A stretch of 64,000 nucleotides of DNA from Solea solea (taxonomy: Eukaryota; Chordata; Actinopteri; Pleuronectiformes; Soleidae). A program made the translations under genes and the position numbers. The notes under the pieces were generated by a model that was not told the DNA's origin, did no database searches, and saw only the letters and a list, made by a program, of their open reading frames with translations. How positions within the stretch are numbered: position 1 is the stretch's first letter; every line of letters starts with the position of its first letter. Location of the stretch: positions 21,374,465 through 21,438,464 of the forward strand of contig NC_081145.1 of NCBI RefSeq assembly GCF_958295425.1, given 5' to 3'. Shown piece after piece: positions 12,401 to 21,750 of the stretch.

Positions 12401-15400
12401 TGTGGAATTCATTCAGGAGCCGAGTGTGATTGTGGGTATAATTCAGCTGATTCATTATGCATGAAGCTGTGTGCTCTGTAATTACAACAGCGTGAGCTTA
12501 GTACGTGAATGATAGTAGGAGCCAATCCCCAGAGCCACAATATATGCTACTGACTTTAATGTCTGTCGTTTGTACATTAATGTTTCAGTGACGTTTGGCT
12601 AAAGGCTACAAACACGACAGTATTTCAGACGTCTATCTCCTGATTGTGTTTTGTTTTCTCAATTTTTATGGCTCCGTGCTAGGTTTCACCCTCTCCCGCA
12701 TTCAGGTTGTGCAACTAATGAATATTTTAATTATGGAACAATCTGTTGATTAGTTGCTGTATGAATGAATCAGGGTTTCTCCCTTTTTTTGGATCCATAA
12801 AATGTCAGAAACTAGCTATTCATAAATGTTTTGTCCACAAACCAAATTCATATGTTTTACTGTCACAGAGGGGAACAAAATAAACCAGAAAACATTCACA
12901 TTTATGATCCAGTGTGTTGAAGATGGGATCTATCAACAGTAACTGAATGTACTATTTATAATTTTTACCTTCACATTAAAATAAGCACTGTTGTGAGCCC
13001 TACACATCTCCCATCCCGTGGAGCATTTCCTGTTTCACAGGGTCCACTGTGTTGTTCTGCTATGTTTACAGTATTAGAACGAACAAATAAGGGAGTTTTT
13101 ATCCTACCTGAAGGCTGCTTTAGGTTCTCTGTCTTGAATGGAGTTCATGATTTGGTTGCAATATGCAATGTCACCCCTAGATGTTGCTGAATCCCACACA
13201 CTAGGAACTAGCTGATATCACAGAAGCTGTTTCATTCAAACTGATACATTGATTATCAAAATAGTTCTGTATATCTATAGATTTAGGTATTTAATTACTA
13301 ATTGGTTAAATGTTGCAGTCTTGGATGCATTACCTCTGCATTACCTCTGCCGTGCCTTGTTGGACGTTCAGTTTCCACCACGTAAATGAGTCTTGACAGA
13401 TGTGGACATGAAATGCTACTCGACTGGTCGGCAGACCGTGCACCACGATGAGGCCGTAATTCTAGTTTCTTTTTGTAACTCTGATATCTTGCCATTACTA
13501 AATGCTATTCCTCATGTTGCAATGAGCCGTGTTCTGTGTGTAATTATGGCTGCGTAATTAGCATATGTAACGGGGAAAAGCCTCATGATGGATGCAAGTG
13601 GTCGTGGAGCCTGTGCGGCGCTGATGTTCCCAGAGGATTTGGGCGGTTTTTCCTTATTTAGTCCTCCTATCTAACTCTACAATGGGATTCCAGACAGATG
13701 TGTGGATTTTAACCTTCACTCTGCAGGTTTTTATCAGCTTCTGTTCTTTGATTTTGTGTCTTTTAATTTCTACAGCTTACTCATTCATTTATTTATTTAT
13801 TTATTTATTTATTTATTTCGTTATAGATGTAAATAAAGCCCTGTTCAGATGTAGAATTATCCTCTTAGCCCTGAGAGATACCATCACAAGGGGACAGTGA
13901 TTAGTATGAATATTCACACCTGGTATTAAAATGGGACCTGGATTGGTCTCCTGTGGACACTTGTGATCAGATCTCACTTCCCAACATTGTGTGCTAATAA
14001 ATGTGGACATCATGTTTGTTCACAAAGAAAAAAGAATGTTTTTAATCATTTTCAGTCTGTACAGATGTGTTGATGTGTGCATCGTTGTCTCTGAATCAGC
14101 CCGAGTGACGGTTAGAGATAGATATCTTAAGCAGGGAAAACTGGCAGTAACCATGGTAACGGCTCCATGTCACAGGTCAAGTTTAGACAAGAAGATGTGG
14201 CCAACTTTTGTGGGTAGATAAGTGCCTATGGCAAATGTGTGTCCAGGACCCATGGTGATGGTAATCTGAGTTCAAATCTTTCTTGAGTCCATTAGTCATC
14301 GACTGTGCCAACCACAAGAAAAGGATGACGTGCTGATCTACTTCATTCATTATTTACTGATGAAAAGCCGGTGTCACCGTGAGATAGTGGCTCTTTCAAA
14401 CTGCTTGTGAACTGTGCTGCATCTATCTGTCTACAGTTTAACAGCCTGTGTGTGTGTTTCCCTATGTGCCAGGGTGCAAAAGGAGGTATTGGCAGACTCC
14501 AAAGAGGCTCAGACTTATCTGAAGAGCCAAAACACCGATCAGGAGGAGAAAGAAGAAGAAGAAGAAGAAGAAGGAGAAGAAGAAGAAGAGGAAGACGAAC
14601 AGAAGAGCTCCCCTGGTCAGCCTGGCACCAGGTAAACACTGTGAAACAAACACTCACCCAACCCCACACCAATATGTTGTTTAAGTTTGTTTTTTTGGCA
14701 TTACCACAGCTTAGCAGCTGCAGTGAGGCCAGTATGTACGTGTTTTCCCTTCATACAGTATGCTTCTTTGCCCACACTTCTTAATACCTTGTGTTGCCAT
14801 GGCGACAAGTCATTTGGGATGTGTGGCTCTTCCCTCCTGAACCCCAGACAGGAAACAGGAAATCAGCTGCCAACAGACAGGAAGTACAGTGCATCCACAA
14901 GCTATTTCCTATTTATCTCAATCCAGTGTGTGTGTCTGTGCGAGAGAGTGTGTGTCTCTTAGAGAGCGAGAGAGAAAACACAGAGCACAACAGGAAAGAG
15001 CCATCAGCACCACTCCCTCGTTAACCTTTTACACACACACAGATAGAGCTTGTAAAGTAAGTTGTTTATTTGATGCAGATTGAGTTGATAATGCAGCTGT
15101 TATGTAAACGTCACAGTAGCAGCCTTTAGTTTGAAGGCTCTCTCCTCCTGCTGTAGGAACTCTGCTGTCTTCTTTCTGACTGTTCCTTTAATTCAATATT
15201 ACATTACATTACATGTCATTTAGCAGACGCTTTAATCCAAAGCGTCTTACAATAAGTGCATTTAAACATTTGGGTACAAATAAGAGCTAGAAGTAAGAAA
15301 GAGCTTCAAGTAAGCTCAATATAGTCAACGATTACAATTAGGGATGGAACGATACCACTTTTTTTGTGTCCCTAATTACAATATAGTGAAATGGTGTCAC

Positions 15401-18400
15401 ATGATTTCTCTCAAATGTTAGCCTTACTGAAATGGACACTTTCTGGCGTCACGGGTGTGTTGTTCACATGTGCCACATTCAGATTCAAGCATGTATCCCA
15501 AACGGGCCAAATCGAATGAAGCCACTTACGTCGGGGTTGATAGACCAGATGAAAAGCCTCAGCTGTGGCTTGAGTGGAAGCTCACTCTTTAAGTTCTCAG
15601 TCTATTCATGGACTGGAAGGAAATCAGAGCCTGCACAATGGCATGGGTTCACACACACACATATTCACACAATCACACAGCTGGCGTGGCTTGGTTTGGC
15701 TTCGAAAGGAAACGGCACGGACCAGGACATATTCATGATAAAAAGAGGTGAACCAAAATGTTCAGTGATATGTGTCTGACCGTAAAACATTTTTGCTGAT
15801 AATGCAGTTGAGGTACTGACAGAGTCGGTGCTGATTACATGCCCCCTGATCCTAGAACTGGCAAAACACAGACATGTGCGCAATTAGGGAAAACACAACT
15901 GTCAGCAGGGACATCTTTGTTTTTTTTACCTTTTTTTTTATCTGCATTTTTAGCTCACTTAGTAGTAGATGAGGAAGTTGCCAAAGTCACAAAAAAAGCA
16001 GCAGTGGATTTAACAACCACTGTGTAGAATACTGTGAAATCACTGATTCTGCGAGTGGTTCACACAAACTTCAGTTTGTTGTTAAGGAAAAGGCTGTTAA
16101 ACAGTGAGACGTAGTGAAGATAATTCCTGAAATTCAAATGTATTAGGCGAGCGTTTTGTTAAGTTGCAAAAAGCTGTTATTTGTGGCTTCTCTGCTAGCA
16201 GCTATGTCTTCACTGAGGGGATGTTTGCATGTCTCTGGCTAGTTCTCGGCACAGTGGAGTCAGTGCTATGTGTCAAATCCTCATACAACCATACTTCAAA
16301 AACCCTGAACTACCATTTTAAATAATGGAACTATTTCATTTAATTGCCCTCCTAGATGTTTTTTTTTTATTGCTGTGTTTCATCTTTTTGGTGCAAATTA
16401 GTTGGGGCGTTCTGCTCAGACTTTTGGCTGAAAACTAACATGTTCCCACTTTGGTGATGTGGTTTTTGGGCTTAACGACAAACTCATCCCTGATGGATGC
16501 TCACACCAGTCTCATGAAGAATTCACCGCCTCCAGATACATCTTATGAATAACAGCCAGTGGCGCTAAAGCTCCACTCGAGTGCTAGTTAACCACAGCAG
16601 AAGAAGCACAGTCGGATGTCAGTAAAAGAATGCCAGACAAACAACTGATGCTGATATTTGTTTTTTTATATTTTTATTTAACCAATGAGAATAATGCAAA
16701 AATAATTGCTGTTAGACATTGGAACGAATAATTGTGATCACACGATGAGATAATTGGCTCATGTGTTGACACAATCCCAAATGAATCCGCGCATATTTAA
16801 AGTATCTGTCCTCACAGCAGCAATAAAATAATCTAAACATAGTTTGGAATTTTAGCCCTCGGTTGATTTTCATTGGATGAGCAAAGCTAACATCAACACG
16901 CTGCAATTTAAGTGCATTAATGTGAGGTTGTCATGGCCGTGTGTAATTGTGGAATACCAAAATGACTGGTGTTTAAATGGTTCACAGTAATTAACAACGT
17001 CTGTATCCAGTCATGCAGCGGTAAATGAAAAGCTCAGTCTGCTGTGGCCTCCAGTGGGACATCATTATGCCTTCACGGGATGATTTATAGGTTTGTCTTA
17101 AAGAGAAACTCTCCTCATGCTGCCACCAGCACTTAACAACTCACTAAATGTGTGTATACGACACATTCCATGCCATAAAACAATCAGTGAGGTGTGAGGC
17201 CAGTGGTGATCCAGTAATGAAAGTGTAATGACGGACAAACTGTGAGCGCAGTGAACATTAGCTGATTGAAAAAAAGGACGAGCACAGGCAGATGCGTCAG
17301 TCCAAGTCTTTTTATTGATATTTATACATAGAGAGATAATGTACAAAGTATATAAATTCAGTAGCATGGGATAACAGAAACAATATAAGTATAAACATCA
17401 TACCCCCCCTCCCACCCTCGCTCCAACAGAGCCCCGTCCCTGCAACAATATTACTGTACCATTCAACAGCCTAGTATTGATTGAACTTATGCAATCACTT
17501 ATATTATACAGACACAATAATATGATACATAAGTAAATGGAAAAAATAAATAAAAATCAAAAACGGTCCTTATGGGTTTCAAATTATACACAATACAGGA
17601 TCAGTCATATAAGACACCAATATATAGGTCGTAAGTCAAAGACCTTCTTTATTTTCAGGTTACTTTGCTCCACATACAAAGAATAATTTTGTTCTGTGGA
17701 CAAAACGAGACATTTGAGAAAATAATAATTTTTTGGACCAAGCGACTAATCAATAAATTGATCGAATAATCATTAATTGCAGCCCTAAATGCTGAAAATG
17801 TGTTGCCAGTGTTGGAGTAGCCACAATTGCACTGAAGAGACCTGTATATTTAGAGTCAGTATAGTAGAATAGCCTAATAGTAAGGCTGTAATCGGAGTTG
17901 CACAAGTGTTATTCTCTCTCTTATCACTTGATTTATATTAAGCTGGAAGGTTATTGTTGGAATTATTGAGCAATAATTCCAACAATGAATCCTATTGGGC
18001 CTTTAAAAAGCAAATGACACTGAAGTGGACAACACGCCGGTTCCTTATTGTTATGACATTTAAACGTCTTCTCATTGAATCAATGCACTGTGTGAAAGAA
18101 CAGGTTGTTATTAAATGGAACTGACTCGGGTCAAAAAAAATCAGGGGCATTCCTTATTACAGAGTTGCTGCCGTGTGTCATGGGAACATGCTACAGCTCC
18201 TCACCTTAATCATGTGTCACCTAAAGGTTCCCCCCTCTCTTTTTTTTGTTTCGCAGTGCTAAGCGGCCAGCGGGCATGTCGAGCCTCCTGAATCGTCTCG
18301 GGGGAAAGAAACAGAAGATGAGCACGCTGGAGAAGTCGAAGATGGACTGGGACGCTTTTAAGTCAGAGGAGGGCATCACAGAGGAGCTGGCCATACACAA

Positions 18401-19757
18401 CAGAGGCAAAGAAGGGTAAGAGACTGTCCCAAGGGACTGGATTTTGATCAATGTTTGTGTCCACATGTCCTGTAAAAGAGAGAACAGTACCTTTACTTGG
18501 TAGGCAAGATATGAAGCTGGATGTTGTACCAGTGCGACGACAACGAGCAACGGCAACGAACGCGACACAAGGACATCCACCAGCTGCTTATGTGGATGTT
18601 TGACACAACAAGACGTCAAGCTTTGTATGAGAATAGACTTTTGTCACCCAATCAGCTGACTGTCATGAGGGGAGCCGGTCTAGCTCCACCACTAATATAG
18701 TGTACCATTAACTCTGGTACCCCAAGCAAGGGAAGGGTACCAAAGATTTAATGGTTAACCGTTCCCATTACGCTCAATTAGGTGTTTTATCAACCAACAT
18801 TTAAATCCTGAAGTGGCACCTCTACTCAGAAGAGGTCGTTAGCTTGCAAGAGTGTGCGCCCCCAGCTTTACTGGAAAAGGGTTGAACAGTAAAATATGTA
18901 GAACCTAGTCCATGTGCAGTTGTTGTGCACAGTCACATTGTGTTCTTGTGTGTATCAAAGCAGATATGGATGGATGCTGAAATGTACCTACATAATAACA
19001 TACACAATAACACGGTTTTACATACAGATATTTATAGATATGCTGTGTGTATATAAAGCTACACTGTCCTATCCAGTCAAAATCATTCCTTTCAGCCAAA
19101 GGAGCTAAAGCTTTGGTTTCAATTTCGAACTTGACTGTTGGCACACATTTTACATAAATAAACCCTAAATTCAAAACCTTACCCTCAACATATTAGGACC
19201 AGGTTTGGGTCTCATGATGACTACTGGTCCTGACAAAGGTCGGTGTTTATACTAAGGAAGGTCCCAAAGAGGTAAAAAATAAATAAATAAATAAATAAGC
19301 ATGTTCACAGTCAGTCACACAGACTGTGATACCGTACTTGCACTGCACTCGCCTCAAACCAAAGAAGCATGGGGGCTAATTAAAAAGCACTTAAACTCAA
19401 CAGGGACTCGAGTCGTTAAACAAACACACACATGCAAGCAAACAGACACACACACCGCAGGAAAACAGCATTCCCACTTCCTGTGCTGAAGTGGAAAAAT
19501 AATGTGTGTGTGTGTGTGTGTGAGGGACAGAGAGAGAGAGAGAGAGAGAGAGAGGGAGCGATGAGCACATTGCCTCTATAGTCTTTGTCCCGCAGTTGTA
19601 CTTTCAGTGTCTGTAGTTGTGATGATAAAGTTGCTCTGATGTTCCTCTCCCTGTCTTTGTGTTTAGGTATGTGGAGCGGAAGAATTTCTTGGAGCGAGTC
19701 GACCACCGCCAGTTTCAGTTAGAAAAGACAGTGCGACTGAACAACATGAAACGATGA
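9348..19757 (+). CDS. cfdp1: Craniofacial development protein 1 (BCNT/Swc5 family), complete seven-exon gene
   Basis: Coding exons are 9348-9417, 10609-10735, 10832-11069, 11850-11944, 14473-14631, 18257-18415 and 19667-19757. They total 939 nt, giving 312 residues plus TGA with the frame kept across all six GT-AG introns; human CFDP1 is about 299 residues. The N-terminal region is acidic ([19 protein letters not shown]) and is followed by basic KRKKK patches. Residues near 118-126 read WASFLSDVG, a conserved family block. [11 protein letters not shown] ends exon 4. An acidic run lies in exon 5. The BCNT-C domain (about residues 231-312) carries [24 protein letters not shown] and ERVDHRQF. 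Family knowledge: a nuclear subunit of the SRCAP complex (yeast Swc5, Drosophila Yeti) that supports H2A to H2A.Z exchange. ATG 9348 is directly followed by a second ATG at 9351, which has the better -3 A, so the protein could start at either. bcar1 lies downstream on the same strand. Confidence 0.96.
9418..10608 (+). other. cfdp1 intron 1
   Basis: GT...AG intron of about 1.2 kb, AT-rich. It contains a complete MITE-like element at 10075-10349. Nothing else recognisable. Confidence 0.9.
10075..10349. mobile_element. MITE-like element, family B ('agggctgcaa'), full copy
   Basis: The element begins with agggctgcaa and ends with ttgcagccct, a perfect 10-bp terminal inverted repeat 275 bp apart. 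The interior contains 'ttttcataatcaattaatct', 'gatgtccttgaatgtcttgt' and 'aaaccagaaaatattcact', shared with copies at 36430-36729, 12708-12910 and 47120-47325. No ORF is conserved. No clean target-site duplication is visible (flanks aatgtgtt and acatttta). The family is abundant in fish genomes as I recall it, and is usually placed with non-autonomous DNA transposons. Confidence 0.85.
10609..10735 (+). CDS. cfdp1: cfdp1 coding exon 2
   Basis: The acceptor is ctccttag and the donor gtgaca, a weaker donor than its neighbours. It encodes an acidic stretch beginning [11 protein letters not shown] and ending in a basic KAKRKKKA patch, a likely nuclear-localisation segment. Together with exon 1 it reaches residue 65 plus two bases. 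Confidence 0.93.
10832..11069 (+). CDS. cfdp1: cfdp1 coding exon 3
   Basis: It begins with RKRKKGVL, which continues the basic patch across a 96-bp intron. It contains [16 protein letters not shown], the conserved block corresponding to human KKKEDELWASFLNDVG. The exon ends in phase 0 at residue 145 before gtgaat. The last part is rich in Ser, Thr and Gln. Confidence 0.95.
11070..11849 (+). other. cfdp1 intron 3
   Basis: GT...AG intron of 780 bp. From about 11371 to 11700 it carries an internal fragment of the MITE-like family C, whose fuller copy lies at 29991-30500. No other feature seen. Confidence 0.85.
11371..11700 (+). mobile_element. MITE-like family C, internal fragment
   Basis: The segment shares long colinear blocks with 30100-30385: 'cagttgttttcagtgtaac', 'attagaatcagttaattaa', 'catgaccggagcacagact', 'aaatacaccagactcctctg' and 'ttttaactgatctacag'. 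Its terminal repeats are missing, so it is a truncated copy. Confidence 0.8.
11850..11944 (+). CDS. cfdp1: cfdp1 coding exon 4
   Basis: Encodes AKSAPLTTQ...[15 protein letters not shown]. The [11 protein letters not shown] block is invariant in vertebrate CFDP1 as I recall it. The exon ends in a split Arg codon (cg|g) before gtatgt. Confidence 0.96.
12098..12359. mobile_element. Inverted-repeat element with agggctg/cagccct ends
   Basis: It starts agggctg and ends cagccct, 262 bp apart, the same terminal heptamer as family B but with a different interior, which is very AT-rich. The interior includes a local hairpin 'gaagcacagaaatgtgcttc'. No flanking duplication is seen. It is likely an old non-autonomous DNA transposon; the boundaries rest on only seven terminal bases. 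Confidence 0.55.
12708..13321 (+). mobile_element. MITE family B copy interrupted by another repeat
   Basis: The left part (12708-12910) has 'ttgtgcaactaatgaatatt', 'ggatccataaaatgtcagaa' and 'ccagaaaacattcacattta'. The right part (13208-13321) has 'gattatcaaaatagttctgt' and 'taattggttaaatgttgcag'. Both are in family B order. About 300 bp of unrelated sequence separates them, including a second fish repeat near 13140-13205. Confidence 0.65.
12911..13207 (+). repeat. Repeat inserted within the family B copy
   Basis: Its right part reads 'ttggttgcaatatgcaatgt' then 'cacccctagatgttgctgaa' then 'tcccacacact'. I recall this as the end of a common fish repeat (ggttgcaayttgcaacctcaccactagatg...). 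It sits between two halves of a MITE, so it inserted later. Its left edge is uncertain. Confidence 0.5.
13788..13818. repeat. (TTTA)n microsatellite
   Basis: Seven to eight perfect units in cfdp1 intron 4. Confidence 0.95.
14473..14631 (+). CDS. cfdp1: cfdp1 coding exon 5, with expanded acidic run
   Basis: Starts at the acceptor ccag and encodes [18 protein letters not shown], matching the human VTKEVDATSKEAKSFFK segment. A (GAA/GAG) tract at about 14548-14600 then encodes runs of six and six to seven Glu separated by Gly, ending [13 protein letters not shown]. Human CFDP1 lacks such a run at this position as I recall, and this accounts for the extra length (312 against 299). The donor is gtaaac. 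The antisense reading is a spurious Leu/Phe-rich ORF. Confidence 0.93.
15200..15310 (+). repeat. Fish interspersed repeat ('catttagcagacgcttta' type)
   Basis: The sequence 'acatgtcatttagcagacgc' followed by 'tttaatccaaagcgtcttac' and 'aataagtgcattt' is, from memory, one of the most frequent repeat signatures in teleost genomes. Non-coding. A nearby fragment at 15341-15370 ('agggatggaacgatacca') belongs to another repeat family. Confidence 0.75.
17640..17787 (-). mobile_element. MITE family B, half copy
   Basis: Minus-strand reading begins agggctgcaattaatgatta and continues through 'gatcaatttattgattagtc' to 'tggtccaaaaaattattatt' and 'tctcaaatgtctcgttttgt', the left half of family B. The right half is absent. 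Confidence 0.75.
17953..17986. repeat. Perfect 16-bp inverted repeat with 2-bp spacer
   Basis: The arms attgttggaattattg and caataattccaacaat are exact reverse complements separated by 'ag'. The spacer is too short for a normal RNA hairpin loop without opening inner pairs, so this is best called a palindrome. Confidence 0.9.
18257..18415 (+). CDS. cfdp1: cfdp1 coding exon 6 (BCNT-C domain, first part)
   Basis: Encodes [19 protein letters not shown], then [20 protein letters not shown] and [12 protein letters not shown]. These are the most conserved blocks of the BCNT-C domain, which in yeast Swc5 is needed for SWR1 activity. Trp in KMDWDAFK is the family hallmark. The donor is gtaaga. Confidence 0.97.
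18620..18790 (+). mobile_element. Diverged repeat with 'ggtaccccaag' core, family E copy 1
   Basis: Shares 'gtaccattaactctggtacc' / 'ccaagcaagggaagggtacc' with 36775-36815. The preceding 'cacccaatcagctgactgtc' parallels 'cacctgatcagctctacttg' at 36745-36770. No ORF; boundaries approximate. Confidence 0.55.
19503..19553. repeat. (TG)n followed by (GA)n microsatellite
   Basis: A compound simple repeat in cfdp1 intron 6, about 110 bp before the last exon. Confidence 0.95.
19667..19757 (+). CDS. cfdp1: cfdp1 coding exon 7 (BCNT-C end and stop)
   Basis: After the acceptor gtttag, the split Gly codon continues into [19 protein letters not shown] and ends [10 protein letters not shown] with TGA at 19755-19757. 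This aligns with human [20 protein letters not shown]...LRLSKMKP, so the C-terminus is complete. Confidence 0.97.
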
Positions 19758-19806
19758 CAGAGACTGACAGCACACACACACACTGGAGCAGATGCCTGTA
19801 TCTTCT

Positions 19807-19842
<36 letters not shown>

Positions 19843-21750
19843 ATGACAGTTTCTGTTCTCTTTGCAAAGGCAGCTCAGGCTGCTGCTGCTGTGGCTTGAG
19901 TCTATTTCAGGAAAAGGATATTAATAGGCTGAGTTTGTGTAATAGTTGGGTGTTGAGTGTTCCGTTTCTCCATCGTTTTGAGAACCAATTAGAATGTCTA
20001 ATCTTCACTCATTCAGGGCATTTTTGGAAAGTGAGGTCATGCCTGTTCTACTTCCCCAATTGGGTGAGTGACTGTACGACCAGGTCCAGAGGCATCTTCT
20101 GTTTTGTTTTTGCTTTCTGTTTGTAATTATAAGATCATGGTCATCAATTTTGATTGCTAAGATAAAAAAATACAAATCTGACAGGACGAGAGCACAAGCA
20201 CAGACGAGTCTTATGTTGCAGTCACGTGTACGCGTTGCTCTAATGCTCGACACTGGTACCACTCCCTCAACTCGACCAGCAGCAGATCCATAATGTAGTC
20301 CAGCGGCATATGACGCAGCCGCATTCAACGTGAATGAGCTGCATCTCAGATGAAACCACCCGTGTTTGTGTAAGTACAGAATTACATTGCCTGCTCGCTC
20401 ACGGTTGAGCTCTCAATTCGGATCCATCCGTACTAAAATGAGAGTCTGCAGCAGTTTGTACCTGATCCCGCTTTCCATTCCAGTAGGTGGAGAAAATCAA
20501 TGACATCGATGAGAAAGAAAATATCTGGCAATGCACCAGCAACTGTCAATTTGCTGCATGCGCCACCTATTGGAGGTGGAGGGGAAGCGTCCACTGTGTG
20601 TGTGTATTATGGCCTTGCCATACTTTGTGAATTGCATGTACGCTAACAGTTGCGCCATCTTTGGTTCCATTCCTACCAAATCCATGCATCACACTTGCCA
20701 TGCCAGTAGGTGGCGGTGGTGGAGCGATAACATTATTGGTCAACTACCATTTGAATCAAACTTGAAAGATGCACAGTATGAACGGCATCAAACAAAGAAA
20801 ATAGCAACCACACACTTATCAGTGTCATAAACACTTGTATTCTTCCATCGCCGTTTGGCAAGCAAACTAAAAGCATGCGCCATCTGCTGGACTGGAAGGT
20901 TATATTAGGATATATTGCACTGGGTGCATCTTCATTCATTACATCACAAAAACATAACTGTGTGTGTGTGTGTGTAATGACATTTATAGTATGTTACACA
21001 CACCCTGCAGACTAACATACACTGGCTTGTCAATTGGTTTGTCCATTGGAAATTGTGGTATTTGTTTAATAATTGACAAATATGTTGCAGAAGAAGAGGA
21101 CTACAGTTCTGTTCAGTTATGTAAATAATCATATCCATTAAACACGCTCTTTCTTTCAGTGTGTGTTCATTGTTTCATTCTAGATGTAAAACAGCAACAA
21201 AAGAGTGAACAAATGACGTCATACTAAATGATGATTCAGCAGTTTCCTGAAGATGTTCAACTACGATCTACAGCTGTGAACTGCAAGAACACTTGCTATT
21301 CACTTCCACACACACATATAGACTTAAATGGCATTAACCTGACAGGAGCTCATGTTCATACACAACACAGGATGATTGAAGGTGTCTGTGGGTGTTTGTT
21401 GCCATAATATGATTATTCTTTCCAAGATGGTGTCTTAAACGGCACTTCCATCATCACAGGACACTAAAAAGTCCTACCGTGAGGTCACCTGCGATGACGA
21501 TGGAACCGTCTGTCTGCTCCGTTAGGTCAGAGGTAGATCAGATGAGAAAAATTAACAAACGGACGTGTGCAGCCTCGCTCTCCACCGGCCATGTATTATT
21601 TACACCATAGCTCGAGGGCTGATCATTTTAACATGAAGGTAGCGCAGTAATTATTTATAGATGTGCGATACGCTAACAATTTGTAAATCTCTTGTACTGT
21701 ACACGTGCTCCACGGCAGTGAGTTTCAATAAACTCAATCATCCATGATAA
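19758..21750 (+). other. cfdp1 3' UTR and downstream flank
   Basis: A (CT)n tract lies at 19809-19841. No AATAAA occurs close to the stop. Candidate poly(A) signals are ATTAAA at 21137-21142, followed by a GT-rich 'tcagtgtgtgttcattgttt', and AATAAA at 21727-21732. Between about 20470 and 20920 several short 'agtaggtgg' and 'gcgccacctattgg' motifs suggest repeat-derived DNA. The true 3' end needs transcript data. Confidence 0.5.
21137..21142 (+). terminator. Candidate poly(A) signal ATTAAA for cfdp1
   Basis: ATTAAA lies 1.38 kb after the stop codon with a GT/T-rich element 20-35 bp downstream, a plausible cleavage context. The competing AATAAA at 21727 has a weaker downstream element. Confidence 0.3.

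Larger units (their letters stand above)
11945..14472 (+). other. cfdp1 intron 4
   Basis: GT...AG intron of about 2.5 kb packed with repeats: an inverted-repeat element at 12098-12359, a MITE copy split by another repeat (12708-13321), a (TTTA)n run at 13788-13818 and a further diverged element near 13850-14015. No exon-like sequence recognised. Confidence 0.85.
14632..18256 (+). other. cfdp1 intron 5
   Basis: The largest cfdp1 intron (3.6 kb). It contains a fish interspersed repeat at 15200-15310, a half copy of MITE family B at 17640-17787 and a perfect short palindrome at 17953-17986. A polypyrimidine stretch and 'ttttttttgtttcgcag' form the acceptor. I see no additional exon. Confidence 0.85.
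18416..19666 (+). other. cfdp1 intron 6
   Basis: GT...AG intron of about 1.25 kb. From about 18580 to 18790 it has a repeat related to 36730-36930 (shared 'tggtaccccaag...gggaagggtaccaaa'). Near 19180-19260 is a piece of the 'ctggtcctgacaaagg' microsatellite-linked repeat. (TAAA)n, (TG)n and (GA)n tracts lie at 19277-19298, 19503-19522 and 19530-19553. Confidence 0.85.

Noticed and set aside
14462..14653. Minus-strand ORF rich in Leu and Phe, resembling a membrane segment
   Set aside because: It is the antisense of the GAA/GAG tract in cfdp1 exon 5.
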